In this document: in pieces, positions 33,739 through 41,674 of the stretch | Position numbering within the stretch: position 1 is the first letter of the stretch | How the letters are laid out: each line of letters starts with the position of its first letter | From: Armatimonadota bacterium | GTDB taxonomy: Bacteria; Armatimonadota; Hebobacteria; CAIYQO01 | Length of the DNA stretch: 64,000 bases | Assembly: GCA_029553475.1 (NCBI GenBank) | Contig: JAKPKV010000042.1 | Location: 1 to 64,000 of the forward strand | Reading direction: 5' to 3' | Notes under the pieces: model-generated | Seen by the model: only the letters and a program-made list of their open reading frames with translations | What the model was told of the DNA's origin: nothing | Databases searched by the model: none | Made by a program: the position numbers and the translations under genes

Positions 33739-34173
33739 TCAATAGCTCTCATGCCCCGGACAGGCGCAGGAGACTTTCCCGGTGGTTTGATCGTAGTGGT
33801 ACGCTTCTTTGGATACTGGGCAGGCGTTGAGCGATGCGGCGTCTTTGATGTCGGTCAGCGCGGGCGGATAGCCGCCGTCCTCGCCCTCGCCCTTCGCGTT
33901 CTCGATGAGCATGCGCAGTTGGCGCAGGTTGCTCTGGCACTCCATGCTCACCGCGCGGCGCACGGCCTTGCCCGGCACGCTGGCGGGGGCGACGAGCGGC
34001 GCGCCGGCTGCCGGCGCCGCCTGCTCGGCCTCCTGCCCGGCTTTGTCGGCGCTCGCCGTGAGGTTGATATAGAGCAGCACCCCGCCGAGGATGATCACCA
34101 CCACGATGATCAGCTCGACGAACCCGAAGGCGCCGCGCCTAGCGCGCGGGTGGCGGCACCATTCCTGCTTCAT
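33739..34173 (-). CDS. Prepilin-like (type IV pilin/pseudopilin) protein
   Basis: RRGAFGFVELIIVVVIILGGVLLY (prepilin-type F-x3-E-hydrophobic N-terminus). Confidence 0.7.
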   Translation of the reverse strand: MKQEWCRHPRARRGAFGFVELIIVVVIILGGVLLYINLTASADKAGQEAEQAAPAAGAPLVAPASVPGKAVRRAVSMECQSNLRQLRMLIENAKGEGEDGGYPPALTDIKDAASLNACPVSKEAYHYDQTTGKVSCACPGHESY

Positions 34174-34627
34174 CTTCGCTCACCTCCTCGAACGGGCGAA
34201 TGACCAGCAGCACCTGGCCGTATTCCACGCCGGCGCCTTCGTCCACCATGACGGCCTCAATCGTGCCGGACACGGGGGAGATCAGGTCGGTCGGGACATG
34301 CATGAGCTCGATACTGCCGATGACCTGCCCGGCCTGTACCTGGTCGCCGGGTCGCGGGCCGCCGTCGGCGAAGCCGCGCGCGGCGACGTGGAAGAGGCCG
34401 ACTACGGGCGCGGGGATCGCCACCGGCTCCGGCAGGGCGCGCTCCGCCTCCGGCGCTGCGGCCGGCGGCGGGGCGGCGACGGCCGCGCGCTCCGCCTCGT
34501 CGTCGTCGGCGGCGCGCTGCAGCTCCAGCGTCGCCTCACCGACGGTCAGGCGCAGGTCGGCAATGCCCCACTGCTCCATCAACTGCAGGAGCTCTTCGAC
34601 ATCGTGAACCTGAAATGTCGCAGCCAC
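34139..34627 (-). CDS. accB: Biotin carboxyl carrier protein-like (AccB) with atypical biotinylation site
   Basis: GQVIGSIELMHVPTDLISPVSGTIEAVMVDEGAGVEYGQVLLVI aligns with the BCCP biotinyl domain; the Lys of (E)AMKM is His. Confidence 0.85.
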   Translation of the reverse strand: MAATFQVHDVEELLQLMEQWGIADLRLTVGEATLELQRAADDDEAERAAVAAPPPAAAPEAERALPEPVAIPAPVVGLFHVAARGFADGGPRPGDQVQAGQVIGSIELMHVPTDLISPVSGTIEAVMVDEGAGVEYGQVLLVIRPFEEVSEDEAGMVPPPAR

Positions 34628-34696
34628 GTTCTACCTCACTAGCGCCCGGCCAGGGTGGGGACGCCCCCCACGCGCGCGCCGCCCGCGGGATGGGCG

Positions 34697-35254
34697 TTAC
34701 ACGCGCTCGATATACTTGCCCGAGCGGGTATCCACGCGGATCAGGTCGCCTTCGTTGATGAAGAGCGGCACGGTGATGACGGCGCCGGTCTCGATGGTGG
34801 CGGGCTTGGAGCCGCCGGAGGCGGTGTCGCCCTTCAGGCCGGGGTCCGTCTGCGCCACGCGCGTCTCGATGGTGTCGGGCAGGTCCACGCCCAGCACGCG
34901 GCCGTCATAGGAGGCGACCATCACGTCCAGATTGTCCTGCAGGAAGCGCACGCTGTCGCCGATCTGCTCGGCGGTGAAGGTGAGCTGATCGAACGTCTCG
35001 TTGTCCATGAAGACGTAGTCGTCGCCGCTCTGGTAGAGGTACTGCATGGCACGGCGCTCGACGCGGGCGATCTCCACTTTCTCCCCGGCGCGAAACGTCT
35101 TGTCAATCACCGCGCCGGTGCGGTAGTTGCGGATGCGGGTGCGCACGAAGGCGCCGCCCTTGCCCGGCTTCACATGCATGAATTCGACAATCTGATACAC
35201 GTCGCCGTCGAGTTCAATCGTCAGCCCGTTCTTGAAATCGGCAGTGGATGCCAT
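34697..35254 (-). CDS. efp: Translation elongation factor P
   Basis: [43 protein letters not shown]. Confidence 0.97.
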   Translation of the reverse strand: MASTADFKNGLTIELDGDVYQIVEFMHVKPGKGGAFVRTRIRNYRTGAVIDKTFRAGEKVEIARVERRAMQYLYQSGDDYVFMDNETFDQLTFTAEQIGDSVRFLQDNLDVMVASYDGRVLGVDLPDTIETRVAQTDPGLKGDTASGGSKPATIETGAVITVPLFINEGDLIRVDTRSGKYIERV

Positions 35255-35988
35255 GCCACGTCTCCTCGGTAAAATCGGCCTAGTGTAGCATTCCGGGGGG
35301 TGGGCGTCAAGAAAAATGGCGAGGGGGACAGCGGCGGAAAGTGGGGGCGGCACACCTGCACCGCCCCCACTCACGCGCGCTGCGTTGATCCCCGTCTCGA
35401 CCGGCAGCGCCACGAATTCGCGCCGTCGCGGGTTCACATGCTGGCGGGCGTGGTCAGGATCAATCCCGACGAGATTGCCGCCCTCGTCGCAATCCGGCAT
35501 CAGGCCCGCGGCGACCCCGGCGAATCCACGCTCGGCTGCTCCGCGAGAGCGATAGAGAGTGAATCCGTATCGGCGTCGTGCAGGCGTTTCATCACGCGCC
35601 GTTCTCATGTCGCGCCATCCGGTGGCGCCGGCGTATGTCGTGACGGTGAGGAGGAGATCACACCCTGGCCGGAAACGTATGCCGACCGTGCGCATTGGCG
35701 CGGGAGCACGCGGTGACAAGCATCCGATGCCGCTGTGCCGTCCGGGCGGAGGCGCCATCACGGGATGCACATCCGCACGGGCAGCACCAGCGTGGAAGGG
35801 ACAGACTCCATGCGCGGTCAGTCCCGGCGGTACTGAGCGTGAAGGGACAGACTCCGCATGGCGAAGCGGCGTTGTGCACGAAGCGCGCGCGCATCGGTGC
35901 TGCTGCTTGCCAAACTGACCATGCGCAGTCAGTCCCAGCGGTACCGGAAACGATCCCTCTGCGCGCTCTGCGTTCTCTGTGGTGCAAT

Positions 35989-37125
35989 CTACTCCAACCG
36001 TGCCTTTTTCCATCCCGATGGCGTGTGCACCCACAGCATGCTGCCGCGGGCGTCTTCGCTCCAGGCGAGATCGCCGACGAGGCCGCCTTCCGGGGTATCC
36101 ACGGGCCGCGAAAGGTTCAGGCGGTCGCCGGCGATGCTGGCGATGGGCATGCGGCTGGTGCCCCCGCCGCCGGAGGGCAGCTGGCAGACGAGGCCGCCGG
36201 AGACGGTCGTCGCATATGAATTGCCGACGATGCACGCCGCGTCCAGGTTGCCGTCAAACGCCCGCAGGATGCGGTGGCCCTCCCGCGCGGTGAAGTGATT
36301 GCCCAGATAGGTGCCGTGGGTGCCGCCGTCCGCGATGAAGATGCCGATCACCCCCTCGTCGGTGGCCCATTGGTTATTGTAGACGCGGCAGTTCGTGATG
36401 CGCTGGAAGGGGCGCGTCACGTAGAAGCCGTACCCCATCTCCGCGGTGATGGGCGAGTCGGCGTAGCACTGGTTGTAGGTGTCGTTCCAGCCGTTGCAGG
36501 CAAAGCAGACCTTCAGGTCGCCGTTGCTCTTGAAATTCCACACGTGCACCTGTTGAAAATCGTTGCTGCTGCTGTCGCTGCGCAGCCCGGTTTCGTAGCC
36601 GATGATGACCACCAGCGAGACCAGCGAGTCGGTGCAGCGCTGGTAATGCAGCCCGATGCTCCCCGGCAGGTTTTGTACCTCCGGCTCCAGGTACAGGCGC
36701 ACGTTGCTCACGTTGCACTCGTACCACCCCTCGGCGCCGAGATCAATGCCCTTGCGACGGCAGTTCTTCACCTCCAGGTCGCCGATGTGCAGCCGGCAGG
36801 CATACGGCACCAGGATGCCGGTGAGCTCCTGCGCGCCGCCGTCAATCGTGCCCCCGCGGATGGAGCCGTAGCTCACCGGCTTGCCGCGCTCCCCCGGCGC
36901 CTTGATGACCACCGCCTCGCCCTGAAAGCCCGGCAGCGCCCGCAGCACCGCCCCCGGCGCCATCTGCAGGCTGACGTGCACCGGCAGCGTCAGCGGCCGG
37001 CTGATGCCGTAGACGCCGTCCGGCACGAGGAGCGTGCCCCGGCACTCCGCCAGCGCCCGCTCCAGCCCATCGCTGTTATCGAACGCGCCGTCGCCCACGG
37101 CGCCCATCGTCGTAATGTCCAGCAT
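35989..37125 (-). CDS. Right-handed beta-helix (pectate-lyase-like) protein
   Basis: [55 protein letters not shown]. Confidence 0.78.
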   Translation of the reverse strand: MLDITTMGAVGDGAFDNSDGLERALAECRGTLLVPDGVYGISRPLTLPVHVSLQMAPGAVLRALPGFQGEAVVIKAPGERGKPVSYGSIRGGTIDGGAQELTGILVPYACRLHIGDLEVKNCRRKGIDLGAEGWYECNVSNVRLYLEPEVQNLPGSIGLHYQRCTDSLVSLVVIIGYETGLRSDSSSNDFQQVHVWNFKSNGDLKVCFACNGWNDTYNQCYADSPITAEMGYGFYVTRPFQRITNCRVYNNQWATDEGVIGIFIADGGTHGTYLGNHFTAREGHRILRAFDGNLDAACIVGNSYATTVSGGLVCQLPSGGGGTSRMPIASIAGDRLNLSRPVDTPEGGLVGDLAWSEDARGSMLWVHTPSGWKKARLE

Positions 37126-37260
37126 GGCTCCCCCGTTCTGCTGCTCCGTTGTCCCCTCATCATACCTGTCCCGCTCGCCGGGCGCAATCCCACCCACCCC
37201 GCGCGAGAGCGGTTGGTACGACACGGCGACACGGCGGGGAGGGGGTTGGGCGATTTCCGG

Positions 37261-37290
37261 TTGCCGCGCTCCCGGCAAATCCGCTACAAT
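37261..37290 (+). promoter_or_regulatory. Candidate sigma-70 promoter for hisC
   Basis: TTGCCG (37261-37266) - 18 bp - TACAAT (37285-37290). Confidence 0.55.
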
Positions 37291-37310
37291 ATGGGTCCGA
37301 GGAGCACGAC

Positions 37311-38435
37311 ATGAGTACGCCCGTTGTGAAGACACCGTATCGCGCGGCGATTGACCGGATCACCCCCTATTCACCGGGGAAGCCGATCGAGGAAGTGGCG
37401 CGGGAGCTGGGGCTGGACCCGACGTCCATCGTGAAGATGGCGTCGAACGAAAATCCGCTGGGCCCCTCCCCGAAGGCGACGGAGGCGATGGCGGCGCACC
37501 TGCGCGACGTGCGGCTCTACCCCGACAGCGACGGCTATGAGCTGCGCCGGGCGCTGGCGGCGCATCTGGACGTGCCGGCGGACTGGCTCATCATCGGCCG
37601 CGGCAGCGACGAGGTGATGCATTTTCTCGCCGTGGGCTACCTGGAAGCGGGCGACGAAGTGGTGATGGGCGACCCGCCCTTCAGCATGTACGAGATCAGC
37701 ACGCTGTTGATGGGCGCCACCCCGGTGAAGGTGACGCTGCGCGCCGACTACGCGCACGACCTGGAGGCGATGGCGAAGGCCGTCACCCCGGCGACGAAGC
37801 TCGTCTACCTGGCCAATCCGCACAACCCCACCGGCGCGATGAATACCGCGGCGGAGGTCGAGGCGTTCGTGCGCGCCCTGCCCCCGCACGTCATCCTGGT
37901 GCTGGACGAGGCCTATTGCGAATATGTCACCCGCGAGGACTATCCCGACTCGCTGCAGTACGTGCGCGAGGGGCGGAACGTCATCGTGATGCGCACCTTC
38001 TCCAAGATTTACGCGCTGGCCGGGCTGCGCGTGGGGTACGGCATCACCGCGCGTGCCGAGATGCTGCAAGTGATGCGCCAGGTGGCGGAGCCGTTCAACG
38101 CCTGCAACCTGGGACAGTGGGCGGCCATCGCCAGCCTGGCCGACCCCGACCAGGTGCCGCGCAGCGTGGCCGCCAACGAGGCGGGCAAGGCGTATCTCTC
38201 TGCCGCATTGGCACGCATGGGCCTGCCCTACGTGCCGACGCAGAGCAATTTCCTGCTGCTCGACACGCGGCAGCCGTGCCGCGCGGTGTTTTCCCAACTG
38301 CTGCGCCGCGGCGTCATCGTGCGCACCGGCGATATTTTCGGCTATCCGACGATGATCCGCGTCACCATCGGCACGGCGGAGGAGAACGCCCGCTTCATCG
38401 CCGCGCTGGAGGCGGCGCTGGCCGCGGACGATTGA
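37311..38435 (+). CDS. hisC: Histidinol-phosphate aminotransferase
   Basis: KMASNENPLGPSPKA, YPDSDGYELR, ANPHNPTGAM, RTFSKIYALAGLRVGYG. Confidence 0.95.
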   Translation: MSTPVVKTPYRAAIDRITPYSPGKPIEEVARELGLDPTSIVKMASNENPLGPSPKATEAMAAHLRDVRLYPDSDGYELRRALAAHLDVPADWLIIGRGSDEVMHFLAVGYLEAGDEVVMGDPPFSMYEISTLLMGATPVKVTLRADYAHDLEAMAKAVTPATKLVYLANPHNPTGAMNTAAEVEAFVRALPPHVILVLDEAYCEYVTREDYPDSLQYVREGRNVIVMRTFSKIYALAGLRVGYGITARAEMLQVMRQVAEPFNACNLGQWAAIASLADPDQVPRSVAANEAGKAYLSAALARMGLPYVPTQSNFLLLDTRQPCRAVFSQLLRRGVIVRTGDIFGYPTMIRVTIGTAEENARFIAALEAALAADD

Positions 38436-38461
38436 CGGCGGGGGAGGGCGGGAATGCTACA

Positions 38462-38492
38462 GCGGGGTCCGCCGGCCGCCGGCGGACCCCGC
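38462..38492 (+). terminator. Hairpin downstream of hisC
   Basis: GCGGGGTCCGCCGGCCGCCGGCGGACCCCGC palindromic stem. Confidence 0.5.
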
Positions 38493-38599
38493 CGTGTGTC
38501 ACGGTGACCCCGCCGACGCCGCGCGAGCATGAATGAACTTGTCACACTAGCGCTGGTGTTCGATGTGAATTCTTTCCTACATCTAGCCCCGTTCCCTGC

Positions 38600-38629
38600 T
38601 TGACGCGTTATCCGTCGTCGTGGTAGACT
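38600..38629 (+). promoter_or_regulatory. Sigma-70-like promoter for LysM-NlpC/P60 gene
   Basis: TTGACG (38600-38605) - 18 bp - TAGACT (38624-38629). Confidence 0.55.
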
Positions 38630-38783
38630 GCGCCCGGTCTGGGATGCCCAGCATCCCGTCACCCCCAGGTTGCCTGGCATGCTGATGCCACGGTAGGGGT
38701 CACGGAAGCGCGTGCGCGCGCTTCACGCACACGCCGTGGGACCGTCTCCGCGGGGATGGCCTGCGCAACGAGGAGGTCTGTGT

Positions 38784-39491
38784 TTGAGTAGGACTGTGTT
38801 CCGGCACGCGCTGCCGGCCCTGATCGGTCTGGTACTGATGCTGTGGGCCAGCGCCGCCGTCGCCGAGGTCGTCTATACCGTGCAGCCGGGCGATACGCTG
38901 GCGAAAATTTCGCGGCGGTTCGCCATTCCGGTGGCCCGGTTAATCGAGCTGAATGGTATCCGCAACCCCGACATCATGTATGTCGGCGCCCAGTTGAAGC
39001 TGACTGACGCGCCCCCCGTCACCGAGCAGCCGCCCGCCGTCGCACCGGCGAAAGCCGCCCCGCCGATGAGCAGCCGCGAGCTGCAGGCGGCGCGCGCGCA
39101 CCATGTCGCGAGCCAGCAGAAATCGGCTACCGGCGCGAGCATCCTCGCCGCCGCGCGCGCCTACGCGGGCACGCCGTATCGGTGGGGCGGCGCGTCGTCG
39201 CGCGGGGTGGACTGTTCCGGCCTGGTGGTGCGCGCGATGGCCCGCCAGGGCGTGACGGTGCCGCATCACTCCGCCGCGCTCTATAAAATGGGGCGCGCGG
39301 TGAGCCGCGCGGCGCTGCAGCCCGGCGACCTGGTCTTCTTCAACACCAATGGCCGCGGCATCTCCCACGTGGGCATCTGGGCGGGCGGCAACTCCTTCAT
39401 CCACGCGTCGTCCGGCCAGCGCAAAGTCATCACCACCGCGTTGACCGGCTACTACGTCCAGCGCTACGTCGGCGCGCGGCGCCTCCCGTAA
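38784..39491 (+). CDS. Secreted LysM plus NlpC/P60 cell-wall endopeptidase
   Basis: Signal peptide; VVYTVQPGDTLAKISRRFAIPVARLIELNGI (LysM); YRWGGASSRGVDCSGLV...HVGIWAG (NlpC/P60); TTG start with AGGAGG RBS. Confidence 0.9.
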   Translation: MSRTVFRHALPALIGLVLMLWASAAVAEVVYTVQPGDTLAKISRRFAIPVARLIELNGIRNPDIMYVGAQLKLTDAPPVTEQPPAVAPAKAAPPMSSRELQAARAHHVASQQKSATGASILAAARAYAGTPYRWGGASSRGVDCSGLVVRAMARQGVTVPHHSAALYKMGRAVSRAALQPGDLVFFNTNGRGISHVGIWAGGNSFIHASSGQRKVITTALTGYYVQRYVGARRLP

Positions 39492-39511
39492 CGCCATCAC
39501 GGCACGGAGAA

Positions 39512-39550
39512 CGCGGAGCGGGCCGTCGCGGCCCGCTCCGCGGCGTGTTT
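39512..39550 (+). terminator. Rho-independent-like terminator
   Basis: CGCGGAGCGGGCC-GTCGC-GGCCCGCTCCGCG then GCGTGTTTGG. Confidence 0.6.
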
Positions 39551-39608
39551 GGTTGCCCGCGTCATGCCCACGTCCATCGCCGGGAGATGCCGCGCGTTGG
39601 TGACGGCG

Positions 39609-40766
39609 TCACTCCGCCCGCAGCCGGTAGACCGCGTCCAGGCTGGAATAGTACAGGTGGCCATCCAGCCCCATGGCGACGTCGAGGCGGGCGTTGTCGC
39701 CGGCGGCGGGTACCACGCCGATGTCGCTGATGTGGTCGCGATCATCGAAGACCACGCGGCGCAGGCGGCCGTCGGTATACGAGGCGAAGAACAGGTTGCC
39801 GTGATACGCCGGCAGCGCGTCGCCGGTATAGAAGGCCGCGCCGGTGGGGGCGATGATCGCGCGGCCGCTGGCCCACAGCGGGTTGCGGAAATGCGCGTCG
39901 CTGGAGCGCCCCATCACCACCGGCCAGCCATAATTATCGCCCGCCACCAGCCGGTTGATTTCGTCATCGTGGTCCGGGCCGTTTTCCGTGAGATACAGGT
40001 CGCCGGCGGGGCTCATGGCGATGCCGAAGGGGTTGCGGTGGCCGATGGTGTAGACGGGGGTACGGCGCGACGGCATCGTCTGCTGCGCCTGCGCATCCGT
40101 GCGCGCCGGGGCGACGCGCTGCTCCTCCAGCGGGTTATCCGGCGGGACGCCCCCGTCGGGCGTGTAGCGCAGCACCTTGCCGGGCAGCGCGCCGTAGTCC
40201 TGCGCCAGCTCCGGGCGCTGGGTGTCGCCCAGCGTCACGTAGAGCATGCCGTCCGCGCCGAACAGCAGCCGCCCGCCGTTATGGCAGCAGCGTGTCCCGA
40301 CGGGCAGGCCGTCCACGATGGTCGCCGGCGCCGTGCCTTTCCCGTCCTGCACGGTGAAGCGCACGATGCGCTGCCCGTCGGCCCCGCCGCCGCGCCCCGG
40401 CACGGTGTGAAAGGCGTAGACGTATGGCCGGTCCGGATAGCGCGGATCCACCGCCAATCCGAGCAGGCCGTATTCATGATACCCGGCGGGATTCGGCACG
40501 GGCAGCGTGGCAAAGGGCTCGTCGCGCAGCGCGCCGTGTTCCACCCAGCGGATGCGCCCGGCGCGGCGCTCGGCGACCAGCAGCACCGTCGGAGAGAGGA
40601 AGGCGAGGGCGACCGGCTCACGCAGCCCCCCGACCACCCGCTCCGCGGCCGGCCGCGGCGGCGCCTCGCGCGTGTCGGCGCGCTCTTCGGGGCGCTCGCG
40701 CCCGCACCGCGCCGCCAGCAGCAGCAGGATACAGCCGATGACGACTGCCAGCGTGAGCCTGTTCAT
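39609..40766 (-). CDS. PQQ-dependent glucose/sorbosone dehydrogenase-like lipoprotein
   Basis: LLGLAVDPRYPDRPYVYAF, CCHNGGRLLFGADGMLYVTLGD, GHRNPFGIAMSPAGDLYLTENGPDHDDEIN; lipobox-like LAARC. Confidence 0.88.
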   Translation of the reverse strand: MNRLTLAVVIGCILLLLAARCGRERPEERADTREAPPRPAAERVVGGLREPVALAFLSPTVLLVAERRAGRIRWVEHGALRDEPFATLPVPNPAGYHEYGLLGLAVDPRYPDRPYVYAFHTVPGRGGGADGQRIVRFTVQDGKGTAPATIVDGLPVGTRCCHNGGRLLFGADGMLYVTLGDTQRPELAQDYGALPGKVLRYTPDGGVPPDNPLEEQRVAPARTDAQAQQTMPSRRTPVYTIGHRNPFGIAMSPAGDLYLTENGPDHDDEINRLVAGDNYGWPVVMGRSSDAHFRNPLWASGRAIIAPTGAAFYTGDALPAYHGNLFFASYTDGRLRRVVFDDRDHISDIGVVPAAGDNARLDVAMGLDGHLYYSSLDAVYRLRAE

Positions 40767-40854
40767 ACTCGGGCTATACCCGCGAGGCCGGCGCCGCCGC
40801 GTCAGGATTCCGACATGGATGCGCGCGCTTCGCCGTCAGAAGACAGACCAAACA

Positions 40855-40886
40855 CCACGGGGCCGACCGCGCGGTCGGCCCCGTGG
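40855..40886 (-). terminator. Perfect 32-bp palindrome downstream of ACT-domain gene
   Basis: CCACGGGGCCGACCGCGCGGTCGGCCCCGTGG followed on minus strand by TGTTTGGTCTGTCTT. Confidence 0.6.
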
Positions 40887-40911
40887 CCATGCCTGGGCTG
40901 GCCGCGCGTGG

Positions 40912-41328
40912 CTACAGCCGGCTGAGCGCCTCGTTCGTCAGCAGGCGCACGCCGCGCTCGCGCAGCAGGGCTTCGGCGGCGTCGCGATCCGACACGCCGA
41001 AGGCGATGAGCGAGCCGGCGGTGGCGTAGGTGTATTCCACGTTCACCCCCAGCGCCGCCACCAGGTCGAGCACGCCGGCGAAGCCGCCCGGCTGATCGGG
41101 CACTTCGACGAGGATCACCTGGCTTTCGTGCACGGTGAAGCCCCCGGCGCGCAGCGCGTCGCGCGCGGCGTCTTCGCGGTTCACCAGCAGGCGCAGGATG
41201 CCGTAATCCTCGGTATCGGCGATGCTGAAGCCGCGGATGTTCACCCCGGCGTCCCCGAGGATGCGGGTGACGGCGGCGAGGCGGCCGGGCTTGTTCTGAA
41301 TGAACACGGCGAGCTGCGTGACGCTCAT
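40912..41328 (-). CDS. Tandem ACT-domain protein
   Basis: VTQLAVFIQNKPGRLAAVTRILGDAGVNIRGFSIADTEDYGILRLLV; two ACT repeats. Confidence 0.88.
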   Translation of the reverse strand: MSVTQLAVFIQNKPGRLAAVTRILGDAGVNIRGFSIADTEDYGILRLLVNREDAARDALRAGGFTVHESQVILVEVPDQPGGFAGVLDLVAALGVNVEYTYATAGSLIAFGVSDRDAAEALLRERGVRLLTNEALSRL

Positions 41329-41355
41329 CGGGGGGTCCTCGTCAGGCGAACGCGG

Positions 41356-41493
41356 TCAGTTCTGCGGCTGCGCATGGTGCGCTTTCACCGAGCGCTGGCG
41401 CGGGCTGCTCTTGCGCTTGCACTCTTTTTTCGGATTCATCGCGGCGATGAACTCGTGCACGTCGCCGGTCATCAGGGCTTTCTTCTCGGCCAT
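41356..41493 (-). CDS. Small basic protein (45 aa), absent from ORF track
   Basis: MAEKKALMTGDVHEFIAAMNPKKECKRKSSPRQRSVKAHHAQPQN; RBS GGAGG upstream of ATG at 41493. Confidence 0.55.
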   Translation of the reverse strand: MAEKKALMTGDVHEFIAAMNPKKECKRKSSPRQRSVKAHHAQPQN

Positions 41494-41572
41494 AACGGCA
41501 TACCTCCACGTGATACAGCCGCACGCAATGGCCGGCTGGTCTGGTTCCGACCGCCCATTATAGCGGAAGACG

Positions 41573-41661
41573 TGTCAAGTTGCAAGTCGCAAGTTTCAAG
41601 TTGCACAAGTTTCAAGTTTCGGGTTCTGAGTTTCAAGTTCCGAGTTTCGGGTTTCGGGTTT
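41573..41661. repeat. Degenerate heptanucleotide tandem repeat (CAAGTTT/CGGGTTT type)
   Basis: caagttg caagtcg caagttt caagttg ca caagttt caagttt cgggttc tgagttt caagttc cgagttt cgggttt cgggttt. Confidence 0.85.
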
Positions 41662-41674
41662 TTATCGGGCGGTG

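Noticed and set aside
35380-35560. Possible coding remnant (minus frame [39 protein letters not shown])
   Set aside because: No start, RBS or family recognised; left only as part of the anomalous 35.3-36.0 kb interval
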